Below the pieces are notes generated by a model. That model saw only the letters and a list, made by a program, of their open reading frames with translations, did no database searches and was not told where the DNA came from. 64,000 nucleotides of DNA from the NCBI GenBank assembly GCA_029465975.1, contig CM055744.1, forward strand, positions 5,258,996-5,322,995, given 5' to 3'. Both the position numbers and the translations under genes were made by a program. The stretch's first letter is position 1. Every line of letters begins with the position of its first letter. This DNA comes from Dallia pectoralis (lineage: Eukaryota; Chordata; Actinopteri; Esociformes; Umbridae). Below, piece after piece: positions 48,042 through 61,430 of this stretch.

Positions 48042-48520
48042 CTAAAACCTGAGGTAGGCCTACTTGTTGACAGTTAAAGCTAATCCAGTCATCATGTGAA
48101 GGTGTATTACACGAGTGGAGCCCCAACATAGAGGAACTAAACCATTCAGACCGAGGACACCACTCCTACCAAGGTTAATGAGAGTACCCCCTTGTTATCT
48201 CATCCACTGAAATTATTTCCATTATATTATTTTTAAATTTTAGGACCATAATAAAATATCCTTATTGCACTTAAAGGCGAATAGCTGTATGATGTATTAA
48301 TTTGAATGTGTTACACTTTAGTGATTTAATGAATTAACAGTTCTGCATGCAGTTAATGTTTCTTTATCACTGCACACTACTATAAAATTAATTGGAAATC
48401 ACAGTCGAGACCAAGATGACATGCTAAATACTTCTAATAGCAAATCTCAGATCAATTATTTCTTGGGCTGGTGAAAAATGACTTGTAAAGTGCATTATGG
48501 ACCTTGGTTTGAGATCTTAT
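48042..48520. repeat. Unclassified dispersed repeat, copy 2
   Basis: Second copy of the 34808-35300 repeat, strongest over 48042-48212 (AACCTGAGGTAGGCCTACTT, GAGCCCCAACATAGAG, AGTACCCCCTTGT). It has the same orientation and is more diverged downstream. No coding capacity was recognised. Confidence 0.8.
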
Positions 48521-50569
48521 GAAGCTCAGTTGGTATAGGGTAGGAATAGTTGCACATTAAATCAAACTGAACATGTAACATGCTCTGCCTGAAATAAACT
48601 CTATTAGTTATGTTACCCCAAGCTAACCGTTTTGCTACTAGTTAGCTTTTTCCCAACTTGTCCTCTGTTTGATGCAGATGTACTGCTTTTATTATCTCTT
48701 TTTCCTTTTTCCTGATTCACTATATTGTTTCCTCTTGAGCTCCATCTAGGCAATACATTACATAGAGAACCACATTCCAGAATACATTGCGACCGGTTGT
48801 TAATTTCACCACCCCAAAGTGGTCTATTGTGCTGTAAAAGTCATGTGAGAACATCCATTGTATATCATCAGAGCCTCCATCCCCATAGGGTAACAATTTA
48901 CATGCATTCCAAGTGCTGGGTCTCTGGCCCAAAGCCCAAAGCCAAGAGCTGCGGCTGACATAGTAGCAGGCAACTGAAAAACTTTGATTTGATTGAAAAA
49001 CTACTGATTTGTAAAAAGCATTGCTACTTACTTTATTCTATCCTGTTTTGCAATCATGGTCTGCATGTTTAGTGATTTCTATCTATGATAATGTGGTTTG
49101 CAAGGTCATGCACATAGAACAGCTACTGTGTGGCAACAAGTTCATCTACAATTATTTCCACAACTCATTCCCTTTAACCATTGACCCCCACTTTAATCAT
49201 GCATTCCTTGACTGTTGTCATTGTAATTTATGTCGACCGCTAATACAACATCTGGCCACAGGAATGAACAGAAAAAAGCCATGAAATTGAAACACATATT
49301 TCTCTCGCTAAATATATAGGTAGTTAGCCAGAAGGATTTGTAGGTGGAGGTTATGTTATTACTACTGAAGAACACTACTGCTAATAACATAACTAGCACT
49401 GACAGACTTAGCATAACACATGCTACATATTCCAATGGGGAGTTGTTATTTGCTGGAATGTATATTGTGTATGTGCACGCCTTATTTATAATTCTAGTAT
49501 TGATTGTAGCATTTGGTTATACACATTATTATGTGTGAATAGATAAAATGCGCACATATGCAGAAATAACTGTTGATTGAGATGGAGAGCAGGGGTATTT
49601 AGAGGCCAACACAGAGAGAGTAAGTGTTCTTCTTCTAAATAGATCTAGGCCATATTACAAAGTAAGCCTAGATCAGAATGTCCTTATTGAAACACATGTG
49701 TGTTTGCTCTCACCTTCATTACCTCACGTTGCATTTATTTTCAACTATGGTGATTTGGTGTTTGGAATCTGAAAAAGTAAATACTGTCAACTGCGTGCTA
49801 TTCGAGCAGATAAAGCTTAGTGATTTACTGCTGCCAACAGTTATGGAATGTTTACTCAGAAGATCATTCATTAGCGGATCCCTAGTGATGACCTTGATGG
49901 AAATATGGCATTCCGTGCTCTCCAGCCGTACTCATTAATGCATATTTTGTTATGAAAACTGTGTGTGATGTATATCTTTGCTGCTTTGGTATTCCGCTTT
50001 TGTTTTTGACAAGCGACCTTTTGACTTCATCAGTCTGGCATTCGGCTAGCCAAGATTAGATTTAAATGCAGACATGTACAATTTTACCTAGACATTGCTT
50101 AAGAAAAACCGCATATAGCTCTCTGCCACACATTTCCCCAGAAGGAGAAACTGCCAAGTGGCAAGATACATTTAAAACAGAATCTACTGAAAAACACATG
50201 CCACCTGCAAGTGACTTGCTTGTGCTGACTTTTAGGGCAACTGTGGTGAATAGAGTCATTGCATGAGACTAAACAAGGTCACAAACGAATATGCCTTAAT
50301 ATAAAAATATGCTTATTATGCATATCATTGCTTTTGTAAGGATTTCCCCCTTTTTTCACCTGTAACATATCACAGCTATTTTCATAATTTTACCATGCAT
50401 GTTGCTGACTGTGTGTGTATGTGATTTGTGAATTTTTATTATAAGTATTATTTGTTTGAACTATTTTATTGTTATACAAATAATCTGCATTTTGAGCGGC
50501 AATTATTTAGCCTCATGGGAAGTATTGTGGTTGCCAGATTTTTCTTTGAAAACTCAAATATCAAAGTTC
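48521..50569. other. Intronic, no feature recognised
   Basis: Frames of 60-87 codons without known domains. No repeat recognised. Confidence 0.4.
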
Positions 50570-51560
50570 TTTACATTTGAATAATTTAGCAGATGCTCTT
50601 ATCCAGAGTGACATACTGTAGGTGCATTCCAATTAATTATTTTGTTAATTGGCATTATTCAGTAGTGGAAAGAATACAAAACAAATAATAAACATATCAA
50701 AGACACATATAGCGGCATAACTGTTTTGAGTATACTGTAAAAAGGAGAGTTTTCAGTTTTTCTGAAGATGGGAGACTCTGGTATTCTAGCCTCTAAGGGA
50801 AGCTGGTTTTCCAATTGAGGTGCCATGACAGAGACTAGGTGAATTGGAAACTGCCCAGAAAGGAGTGAGATAGCGAAGAGCATTGCCTGAATATATGGAG
50901 GAAAGCTGGACTTGTTGCTCCGCAGAAAAGAACCATTGCTTTGAACAGGATTCGCGCTTCAACTGGAAGCCGTTCTGAATGAGTTTCACAGGTTTAGTTG
51001 CACATGACAAGCCCCACCAAGAGTGAATTCAAGTAATCCCAACATGAGATGACAAGTGCCCGGAGAAAGTACCTGTCCTGCTTTCTGAGTGAGGTAATGT
51101 TGAAGAGCAGGAACCTGCAGGAGGGAGTCTCAATCTTGATGATGAGAACAACAGGGTGTCTTACATTGTCACGCCAAGGTTCTTTGCACTCTGGGACGAG
51201 GAGACCGTTTTTTAAGAGGGGAGCTGCTCTGGCCATCTTGAAGTCTGCTGGGAAACAGCAAGTCCTTAGCAAAGAGTTGGTGAGTTATGGGAAAATGGTT
51301 TCCTGAGACGTTTGGAAAACAGGGGTTAAGAGGGCATGAACGATGTCGGCCAGTCAACCATGAACACCTGCACGATATCATCTGGTAAGAGCAGGTAAAA
51401 CATTTCCTGAAAGTATTAATAAAATATATATTTTCGGATCTTTCTTTTTTGCTGTGACCAGAATTGTGCAGCCTGAGCAGACATGAATGCAATTGTGGAA
51501 CGATGACGACAAGGAGAGTTGCTGCTGCCACAGACTCCCCCAGCACCTAACTCTATTATA
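50570..51560 (-). mobile_element. Antisense LINE fragment E (same family as D)
   Basis: Minus-strand blocks include CRFLLFNITSLRKQDRYF and ALVISCWDYLNSLLVGL (51010-51120), matching the conserved LDYCN...L region of copy D. FQLKRESCSKQWFF lies near 50935-50985. The + strand GCTTCAACTGGAAGCCG and CATGAGATGACAAGTGCC correspond to CTTCACCTGGAAGCCAG and CATGAGATGACAAACTTCC in D. The left end begins with a short, common salmonid-type terminal motif (TTTAGCAGATGCTCTTATCC). Many stops. Confidence 0.75.
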
Positions 51561-52324
51561 ATCGCAGACTCCTACACTTACAATGTCTCTGGTGGTGAAT
51601 CAGGCTTATCTTGTGGCCCACCTGTATCTACAAATTCCATTAAAGCCATTGACACTAAAAAAGCAAGGGTATGCAAATGACTTCTCTTGGCAGTAGCACA
51701 ACACCAAGAGGTGAAAGAGGGCTTTAGAGTTGCCCCAGGGCAAAATCTATCACGGCCTAGACTATTCAGTCAAAATAGGACTGGTTTGTCCTGTGCCGGA
51801 CATTTGACAGTATATATATATGTACCTTTGAGCAGGGAATGGATGCTTGGTGTGGCACTTGACCCGAATGTAGTATGTTTTTCTGCCTCTGGTAATTCTA
51901 TTTCCCGACGGCAGAGAGGAAGGCATCACATTCCTAATCATAGTTGGAAAACTCAGACATTGGGTTGCCCAGGCAACATACATTTGCAAGCACAGTGAAG
52001 AGCTCTCTGACTTTGTATACACAGCAATATCCTTTGGGGGTTTAGTGTACCCAACTCTCTGCTGTTTTTAATTCCTCAGTATTATTTCATTGCAAAATTT
52101 GATCCATTGGAATATAATATATACACGCATGTGCTAGAGTTGTAATTCTTTTTTACCATTTGGAAACAAGGATTGTGATCACATGAACATTTTCAGAAAC
52201 ATACTGGCATCATTTAGTGATAACTAACTAATAAGATATAAACACTAGGCTACCCCTACTGCACGTATTGCTTGAGGCATTTTCTATTTCTGATTGAAGG
52301 TATTGAAGTATCTACAGTTAGGTG
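51561..52324. other. Intronic, no feature recognised
   Basis: A 103-codon frame at 51687-51998 has no recognisable domain. A short TA run lies at 51812-51820. Confidence 0.4.
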
Positions 52325-52560
52325 CAAACTGCGTGTGCTAATGTTAACAGATTTAGAACAGAAAACAGGGTGGTCTCAGGTTTGGCGCTTCTTACTGCCC
52401 AGCTTTCTACAGCTTCTTTAGTTTAGGCATTTTGCCACAACTTTGTATGTATGCTTGGGATCATTGCCCATTTGGAAGACCCATTTGTGACCAACATTTA
52501 GCCTTCTGACTGATGTCTTGAGATGTTTTTCAATATGTTTTCTGATCTGTTGTGTGATCA
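52325..52560 (-). mobile_element. Tc1-type relic, antisense
   Basis: The + strand CATTTGGAAGACCCATTTGT and TCTGACTGATGTCTTGAGAT match, from memory, the antisense of a common fish Tc1-like transposon. No intact transposase block can be read, so this rests on nucleotide resemblance. Confidence 0.55.
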
Positions 52561-54664
52561 TAAAAAACACATTCTTGTAAAAATAGTATCAAAGATATTG
52601 AATAAATAAAATATACAAAAATCTGTCTGTGGCTCTGTGGTGAATTCAGCACCAAGGGGAGAATGGAGAAGGGAATATAAATCACTACTCCACAACATCC
52701 TCTTTGGAGATGTCACCATGGCAATTAAGCAGCTTGTTTTATATCACTTAATAATTATACACTCTGCTGTGTCAGCAAACTGCACAATGGTTAATTTTTT
52801 CACACACAATGCTAGAAATACGAGTAGAAATCACATACCTCTATGATATGTAACAGGAGTATTAGCATTTATTAGTGCCACTGTATCTGACATATTTGGC
52901 TAAAATCAGCACTATATCATATATTATCATTTATGTAATTCATTATACAAAACCTTTAAGCATTTACCTAATTGGAAATGTCAATTTTTATGTGTTTCTT
53001 CATGATGAAATTCAACATTTTTAAGGATTATAGGAAAGCAGAGTCAGTCCTGTTGATGTTTTCTTTTCCTCAGTGACTTTTTGTTATCCATTATGCAGAA
53101 GGAAACATGACATCCTCCTCCTCTTCAAAAACAACACGAGTAACTTGTAGCTTTAACATCGACAATCTTCAAAGTAAAACCACAGCAGATTCTCTAAATC
53201 CATTTTTCTATCACAGAATGATCAAACATTAACGTGATTACTGAGCGATTAGGAGTGGATCCGGGGCTGTTTGTGACATTTGCGTTAGATAGGAAAGAGA
53301 TTTCCATGCCAGAAGAGTCTTAGTAGTAGCCTGTTGGTAAATACAATTAATTTACTGAGTTCCTATGGGGACATTGGTAAGACGGGCTGGTACAGGGCAG
53401 GGGTTGGAAACAGTTCAAGGAACAGCACAGAAAATCAGAAAAAACATGTTTTTTTAGGAATAGAAAAAGAACCGTGAAACTAAAAAGTAATCTGGAAAAT
53501 ACCTTTCACTAAAAGCATGTCTCAGAACCAGTATCAAATGTGTTGTGTAACTTTATAAATTATAAATGTAAAAAAAAGTTATATTTATTTTGGTATTTGT
53601 GAAACTAAGTCAGAGCACCAAGATTAGAATTTTTCAGTTATTATGAGACTTACTTTTTCTAAGGGCATTGGTTTTGTTATTTGGATTAACTATCACTGTG
53701 TGTGTGTGTGTGTGTGTGTGTATACACATTGGGGAGAATCCACATATACAGAGGTATCTTCCATAGGAACACCTAAAGTGTGGGAGGCAAGTGGAGACTT
53801 TAAAGCTGCTGGTTAAACGAGTCAATTTGCTATCAGAGGCTTTTTGGACACTGTTACTTACATATTGCCATTCTTTTATGGGTTGTGCCATTTTTATGTC
53901 CATAGTTGTTTTTGCATAAAACTAAATATAATTTTATTGTCCAACTGGTTTACTGGAGCAAGACTAATAGGTGTGACCACCATTAAATGCACCCATACCT
54001 TAGTAGCAACAGTAACACGATCCTCCACACGAAATATGCATTCATTCATTAAGCACCACCTTGCATGCAAATAATTGGTCTAGGAAACAGAATACAAATG
54101 ACAACAGATTATAGCCCAGTGAGTAAGACAGAACAGTACATCCCTCTGTCCCTCTAACAGTCTGCTGCACTTATATGCCATGAATGTGCCGACCCCTTTC
54201 CCAATTCAACCACATAGTTCAAGACAAATTCGAACCTGACCTATGGTTTCATCTTCACCACCCTGTATTGCCATGGGAAGGAAAACGTATCTATGTACGG
54301 TGTTGATAGTTGTTATTGAGGAGAAACCTTGCGTCTACTTTGTGCCATAGCAATGTCGTTGAAAGTTATCCAGCCAATCAACTATTCTACCACATACTTT
54401 CCCTATTGAATTTCGTTTCGAGGACTGGACATGTCATTGGAGCAAACTGTCACTGTCATGTTCGTGCAACTCGACTTGTTATGACGCGTGCTTGTTAATA
54501 TGTACATTATCCTGCTAGAAGTATCCATTTGAAAATAGCCAGCTAGACTGTGGCCATAAAGGGATACCCATTAACATCACCAATGCTTACGATAGGTATC
54601 CTGTGGCATTCAAATTATGCTCCATTCATATTAAGTGGCTTAATGTGTGCTGAGAAAACATTCC
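52561..54664. other. Intronic, apart from a TG microsatellite
   Basis: No exon or transposon recognised apart from the dinucleotide repeat listed separately. Confidence 0.4.
53697..53721. repeat. (TG)n microsatellite
   Basis: Twelve uninterrupted TG units plus one base, followed by TATACACA. Confidence 0.95.
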
Positions 54665-55781
54665 ACCATCAATCAATCGATCACATTTATTTTCTAAACC
54701 CCTTTTTCATCAGCAGTTGTCACAAAGCCTTTTTACATCCCATTGGAGATGAGAGCTCGTCTGGCAAAGGCAGCAAGGGCGTATTGTATCCAAGGCTTTC
54801 TGTTCACCTTCAAACCCGTGGGCAGGACAACACTTAATCATAGACCTTGCTGAAGAGATGAGTCTTTAGTGGACACTTTGCACTTAAAGTCTGCGTCTCT
54901 GTCCTTAATCGGCAGATCATTCCACAGTAGCGGTGCTCTATGGGAGAAAGCCTGGCCACTGGCTGTTTGTGTCGAAATTACAGGTACATTCACAAGGCCT
55001 GTATCTTGTGACCTTAGGTTACGTGTAGGTATGTAAGGCTGGACAATTCAGTGAGGTAAGTGGGAGCAAGTCCATGTAATGCTTTATAGGTTAACAATAA
55101 AACCGTATAACCAGCCAATGTAGAGAGGCTAATTCTGGTGTAATGTGTCTAAGTAATTTTGCTCTATTTAAGATCCTAGCCATCGTGCTAACACTAATTG
55201 AAGTTTCTTTGTTGATTTATCAGGGTAATCAAAGAGAAGAGCATTGCAGTTATTTAATCGAAGTAACAAAAAGCGTGGACTCGTTTTTCTGCATCATTTA
55301 TTTGATAAAACCTTTTCAAAGTTCCAAAGACGGAATAAAGTTAGTCAAAGGATAGATCAGGGTTGAGGGTAATGCACAGGTCTCTTGAAGATTTTTGGAA
55401 TACGACCATATAACTGTCAACTGTAAAGTATAAAAGCAAGAGGTTCTCGGTCGTCCACGTATGTCTGAAACACATGCTACCAGAGTAGCTCATTTAGGGG
55501 AAGGAGGAAGTGAACAACAGTCTCTATGGCAGCACTAAGATTAACAAGCAATAGGACAGATGCTGAACAAATGTTAGCCATTTAAAGGCTAATTTGCCAG
55601 CGTCAGTGCAGTCTCAACACTATGATGGTGTCTGAAACCAGACTGGAGCATTTCATTAAGATTATTTTTTTTAATGAAGGCAATGCATCCGGAGGATCGG
55701 AAGCAATATGTTCAACATGGGCAGATTTCACACATCAAACAGCTCCTTAAGATATTTGCTTGGATTCTGGTGTGACAATTG
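54665..55781 (-). mobile_element. Antisense LINE fragment F (third LINE type)
   Basis: The left end (TCAATCAATCGATCACATTT, then CATCAGCAGTTGTCACAAAG) is the antisense of a LINE 3' terminus of the TTTGATTGATTGA kind. On the minus strand RLNNCNALLFDYPD and KKLQLVLAR near 55180-55270 match the RT region after the active site (RLDYCNALL...LQLVLNAAAR). Further + strand blocks, GGCAGCACTAAGATTAACAA and ACTATGATGGTGTCTGAAAC, match upstream RT sequence. Internal deletions remove the active site. The end at about 55781 forms one arm of an inverted repeat. Confidence 0.75.
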
Positions 55782-55937
55782 GTTGGTTTAGAACTCATTA
55801 CTATTTTAGTGAAGGTGTTGAACAATACTGGAGCAAAAAAAGCAGATGTCCCCATTGCTACCAGGTTAGGGCAGTTTTATGCATTCTCAGTACAATTGTC
55901 ACACCAGAATCCAAGCAAATATCTTAAGGAGCTGTTT
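55737..55937. repeat. 45-bp perfect inverted repeat with 111-nt loop
   Basis: 55737-55781 (AAACAGCTCCTTAAGATATT to TGACAATTG) is the exact reverse complement of 55893-55937 (CAATTGTCACACCAGAATCC to GAGCTGTTT). The left arm aligns with LINE F; the right arm is the same LINE piece in the opposite orientation, continuing a little further (EDIQEG-like codons). The loop holds no recognised gene. Confidence 0.95.
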
Positions 55938-57764
55938 GAAGATATTCAAGAAGGATGAATTTATTTGATTTCCTCCTGATGTCAAGCGAAGAGGCTCCTA
56001 ATGTCAAGCAAAGGTAGTCCTTAAAATACACCCACAGGTAGTCCTCCAATAAGAAGCTTCTAAAACCATGACATCATTTCTGGCTGCTTAACAAAATTAC
56101 CAAAACCAAAACTATTGTTTGTTAGCATGAATATCTATCTATATTATGTTTGGAAATTAGTTTTATTTCTGTGTTCGTATAGTTGGGAGTTGCAAATCTC
56201 CAGATGTTGTGTTTGGGTTGGCATTTACCAGATATTTTTTGTGGCTCTTGGGGATCTTTTGGAAGGGCTGCCACTTCCAGGCTGAGTTGCTGTCATGTTG
56301 AATGCTATCCATTTGTAAGTTATTTGTCCTACTGTGAACCGACAGAGCTCAAATCTTTTTTGAGATGGCTGTATATCTTTTCTGAGATGTGCTCTCACTA
56401 CACTTTTTCTGATGTCCTGAGATTCAGTTCGCTCTTGGCATGGTTGTGCACCCCCCTTTATGGGGCACTATATTTATTAAATTCCTGAGCATACTATTTC
56501 CTCAATATACTAATTATTTACCTGCATGATTCTATCTACCTCCTTGACATAACCAGTGCAACTTGGGGTTCATCTATTCTGGCACCCGTACTTTCTAATT
56601 TATTTATTCTTTGCATTTTGCAATTATTAGCATTATCTTCCAACTTCAAATGTGCATTTAAACTATAGGGTTCCATGAGCAGCAGTACAAAACAAAATGG
56701 TAAACACAAGGGGAGATAATGGTGGGTTACATAAATACAGTAGAGAATTCAGTCTGTCACAAATTATTTGGAGACACAGCAACACTTTTTTAGAAAAACA
56801 ACTATATGCTAACAGTTCTAACAGTCAATACAACAAGGCTTGAAAACTTGCAAAGCATCTAGGATGAAAATAAGCAGTTGTATAGTGTCAACAGCTGAAT
56901 AAAATCGGTACAATGGTAACATTTCAATAGTTTATGGGAAGATTACATTACAGTTTAATGAACTGAAATTAAATCTCTAAAATAGCATATATTAACATTG
57001 CTTAGGGACAGTTGTGTAAGCATTCAGTGCTGCTGAACTGTCTTGCTAGCACTGACTGGCAGCATAACAAGGCTGTTCTTGAAAAATAAACTGTTCCGGG
57101 CTATTAACTGTTAATATAAATGTGCTGGCTCAAGGCTAGACTGAATATAATATAAGTGCATGTATATATGATCAAACCTGAGAAATGCCGCTTCATTTGT
57201 TGCAAAAACCTTACATAACTTTGAAGATTACAAATGATTTACATGCCACTCTGATCTTTAAAGTTTTCCTGGAATGGAGAATAGTAGGTATTTGGTTTTT
57301 AGAGCTTTGCTAATTCACTGAAACTATGAAATACAGTGGCAGTAAATGTAAGTACATGCTTTGAGATTTGCTTTTGGGTGGAGCTTAAGAAGACTGGATG
57401 CATTTTTATAGAGGCAATTAAACTGTCTAGGACTGGACAACAGATGAATGAGTCTTCTTGTGGTTGCTCTCTATAGTGCCATTAAATAAGTCGTATCTGG
57501 TCCTGTTCTTAACTGCAGACACTGCATACTCTCAGTATCAAGCAGTGAACAAGAGAGCTCATTTAATATGTGACTCTCAAAAGTACTCACCTCGTATGAC
57601 GTTTCTATATTTTATTGTGTTCCAACATTCAATCTTGAATTTATTTAAGTGTTTGTGCCACTGATCAACACAATTAGTCCTTAATGTCAAAGTGAAATAT
57701 AAAATAAAATGTACTAATTGTTCTAAATAACAATCAAAAAAGAATCCAATCCATTAGTATTCAC
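55938..57764. other. Intronic, no feature recognised
   Basis: The 101-codon frame at 56183-56488 has hydrophobic stretches but no known domain and no clear splice context. Confidence 0.4.
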
Positions 57765-57975
57765 CTTTTTAGCAATTATTTTTCATAGGGACCGTGGCAG
57801 AAATTACAGACATACGTCAACACACACCTCTGCCCATTCTTCTTTTCAAAATTGCTCAACCTCCATCAAGTTAGATGGGGACTTTTTAGTAAACAGCAAT
57901 GTTCAGCTCTTTCAACGTATTCTCAATTGAAATGAGGTCCAGGCTTTAACTCGGACACTTCCTTTTGCTTTGACA
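57765..57975 (-). mobile_element. Tc1-type transposase relic, antisense
   Basis: Reverse-complement blocks read ENTLKELNIAVY, matching EHLW-x-DLK-x-AV just after the catalytic Glu of Tc1 transposases. Heavily mutated NLTELE...EEWEKLP-like sequence follows (57830-57890). The + strand CCCATTCTTCTTTTCAAAAT and AAGTTAGATGGGGAC fit a common fish Tc1 repeat. Confidence 0.6.
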
Positions 57976-60192
57976 GTTTCTTTGTCTTTCAGATGTTTAT
58001 GTTAGGAATTGTACTAACCAACTGTGGGGCCACTTCGAGAGAGTTTTATTTAATCTAAAATCATGTGAAACACATGACTTGCTCACATGCACTAGTTCAA
58101 TACATTATATGATTTCTAAAACCAATTGTGCCACAGTTCATTCCAATGTGCATTTCAATAATTTTGCTTCAAATTATTTTATTTTTTTATTAATTTCAGA
58201 TCACTGATCACAAGGTGACATTGGGTGTGCAAAGCTGTACTTTCTTTGTTACTACTGTACCTGATTCCACTATATCTTCACTAAAATAGAACAATTTGAG
58301 TGGGGCTCTGTATACGCTGATGAGCCAAAACATTATAATGTGAAGTAATCTACTAACAAGGGCTCATGTTTTGATTTGGGTTGATTAGACGTTAAGCAAA
58401 TGCCACTGACTGGGAGACTTGGGATCTGATCTGAGGGCATTTGAGAACATAGCTATTTGTTTTTTGCAAATAGGTCTAGTTTAATCTCATGAGCGATTTT
58501 GCGGACCCAGTGTTAAGATCTGGGAGACTTGGGAATTGTTAGAGGTGATCTGAGGGCTGGACAATTGCATGATGATGATATCTGAGATCTGAGATACATT
58601 TGTGAAAAAAATGCTTCTTATAACCCCAGTGCAAACATAACTGTTGATAAACAGCTATTGCCTACCAAAGCTGGCTCCTCGATTCAGAAAGTACATGGCT
58701 GATAAACCGGACAAATTTGGGATAAAGTTCATTTTGTGCGGGCACTGAGAGTGTTTCCTGGAAAAGGAAAATGGTTTGTAGATTAGTAAGTCTGTACAAG
58801 CCTGGTGCAATGTGGCACAACTTGTAATTGTGTTGATATCATGCCCTATTGAACAGCAATGTTAAACTACTTCTAGATCTATTTATATTTGTATTTCATA
58901 TAGTTTATTCCTCGAATTCCTAGAATTTGAATAAACACAATTTGAATTAAAGCAAATTTCTACTTTATATTAAATCTTGCTAATATTGTTTTTTCTTCAT
59001 TCTTTGAGTGTGCATTGCGAAGCACAATTAAATGTTAATTTGCGTTAACATGTTCTGTTTTGCACATTTCTACATTGTATGTTAACAAATTGCACAACAG
59101 TGGGTCAATATCTCTCAATGGTTTTGATAGGCTATTAGTCTAGAGAAAACAAATGACTGTTGGAATTGTTGCCTCACCACATAACACAGTGTTACTTTGT
59201 TTTTAAATATCTTATACACATAGAGAAATTAAAACATAAACAACAGAAATAAAACACTGTTCAACGTACGTGGAAATGGAACAGAAAACAGCGCTATGTT
59301 GAACAATACCACACAAAGACATGGCTTGAAAGTTTATATCATCGCTCCTCTTTACATGTACCGCTATTCTAACCAAATATAATTTGAATAACCGCTTAGA
59401 GCAATTTTCAACTTTATATAAAATGTTGTAAGCATTGATTTAACTTGACACTTCGACAGTGAAGCGTTCATAAAGTTTGTTCCAAACATTACACAGAAGC
59501 GACAGGACGATATTCATGTCAGGAAATAGCGCACTGACTAAAGTTAACTCAATATAGTTTACAATATGTCAAAATTCATTTGGTTTAATACAAAATTATC
59601 TGTGTGGTAATATGGTATTACACAGGCCTGGTGTCTTACTTTTATTCCAAATACCACGTACACTTTTCATCTACCACACCAGAGACAACAAATTGCACAA
59701 GAGTTGATCATTTTCATCTCTCGCTGGTTTTGTGGAAAATGCATGTCACTGACCATTCACTCTGCGCGGCGGTGTCATTGTCATTCAATTAGAATGATTG
59801 AGTGTTCATTCTGTGTTGGAGGAGCCAGTTCAGTGGGACACTCGTGTTTCCTGTTCATTTGTTCAGGACGGCTGATCCACTATTTCAACTCTTCATCATC
59901 ATTATATTATAAATACTGTGCTGGACCAAAAAAAATAAAAAAGAGCCATTCTTTTCTCCACCTCGCAAATTACATGTCTTTAATGATGTGCTACTAATGT
60001 CTTAGTGCCAGATAACATAGGACACCAGTTTTGGTATTCCTCAGGGCTTCCCATTGAGACCATTATTCTATTTACTACTCACCAGCACCAGCAGGCTTAG
60101 GAACAGTTTCCTTCATACTGCTGTTAACATACTGAACTCTGAAACCCTTCAGTAACCTTGCATTCACACTGCTACTTGATTAATTATTATCG
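57976..60192. other. Intronic, one short repeat-like word
   Basis: 58319-58338 (GATGAGCCAAAACATTATAA) resembles the end of a common fish DNA-transposon repeat; nothing else of it is visible. A phrase TGGGAGACTTGGGA occurs twice (about 58410 and 58520). No exon recognised. Confidence 0.4.
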
Positions 60193-60344
60193 GCCATTTG
60201 CATATGCGTACTGTTGTACACCCATTGCTACCTCTTGCCTAAACACTGCTCACATATTTACCTGATCTGCCATTTGCACATACATTGTGGTACTCCTCTT
60301 GCTACCTCTTGCGCTGAACACTGCTAGCCTATATATTATGTTTT
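60193..60344. repeat. 76-bp imperfect direct repeat, two copies
   Basis: Two copies start GCCATTTGC at 60193 and 60269, each running to CTACCTCTTGC and AACACTGCT. It resembles LINE 3' UTR sequence from memory; the family is not assigned. Confidence 0.7.
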
Positions 60345-60964
60345 TTTTGTACTATCAACAATTTCATATAGACGGAACCACACAGACAGTCATTTGTGTG
60401 TGAGATTACTGTGAGTGATAGCTGTGTGACACTCTTTAAAGTTAGCCTAGTTAACTTGGTCCACAGTACTTGTTTCAAATGCATATGTCCACAGTTCTAC
60501 AAAGCCAGTGCGACTGAGTCGATGCTTTCAAACATTGACATCAACTAGACACCTCATCTTGTAATTAAGTTACACATTTGTTTAACCATCCTAACCTCAG
60601 TGGTGGTTTATAGTGTAGCATTGCCTACTTCCAAGCAACACTTCACAAGTTTAAATCCTTATCAAATTTTGAAAAACGTTTTTAATTGAAACACAAAAAA
60701 ATATATATATATATGGGGTACCAACTCCACATTCTATTTTCCCAAAAATCCACATTGCAATGCGCACAGACACCAAACCAATGATCTATTTTCCAACAAC
60801 AAGTGAAAATACTTCTATATAAACATGAAACTTCAGATTTTCTGTCTTATTCACCCTTGCCATTCTTTGTGCAATGGGATTGCACTTTATGGGCTATACT
60901 CAACTCACTTTCATGGGGATTCCTGGGTGATTAGGAAATGTATTCCAATTATTTTTTTCTTGGC

Positions 60965-61185
60965 CCAGCATGTAAATGACTGGTACCCCTCTGAAGCTGG
61001 TTCCCCTCTAGGTTTCCTCCTATGTCTCCACACAGTGGCTGCACAGTAGCTATGGAGTTTTTCCTAGCCACTGTGCATCAGCCCTGTGGTTTCCGGCTCT
61101 TTGTGGTTTCAGGTGGGGTGTCTGTAAAACCACTGTGAGAACTGCTGATGTAAAACTGACTTCATAAAATCAATTTGACAGATTT
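60965..61185 (+). mobile_element. LINE 3' end, sense
   Basis: GAAGCTGGTTCCCCTCTAGG, GTTTTTCCTAGCCACTGTGC and AACTGCTGATGTAAAACTGA then ATAAAATCAATTTGA form the 3' UTR and terminus of the LINE type seen antisense in copy F (shared CTGCTGATG...AT-rich terminus). No coding part remains. Confidence 0.65.
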
Positions 61186-61430
61186 ATATCAGATCCAACA
61201 CTCTTAAGACTAATGGATCATTTGAGAGATGTATTTGTTAAAGGATTGGTTTCACAGTTTAAAAATGTCAACACATTTCAATAATGATCCACTTTTTCAG
61301 GACTGCCAAGGGACATATTAATATAATGCTTGTATTAAGCACGTTGGTTTCACTTTTGGTTAAATATCCTTTCTATTCAATAACACAATAACAGCCGGAG
61401 GTTGGCTACCAATTGACCCCACTGCATGCT
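61186..61430. other. Intronic, no feature recognised
   Basis: No exon or known repeat recognised. Confidence 0.4.
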
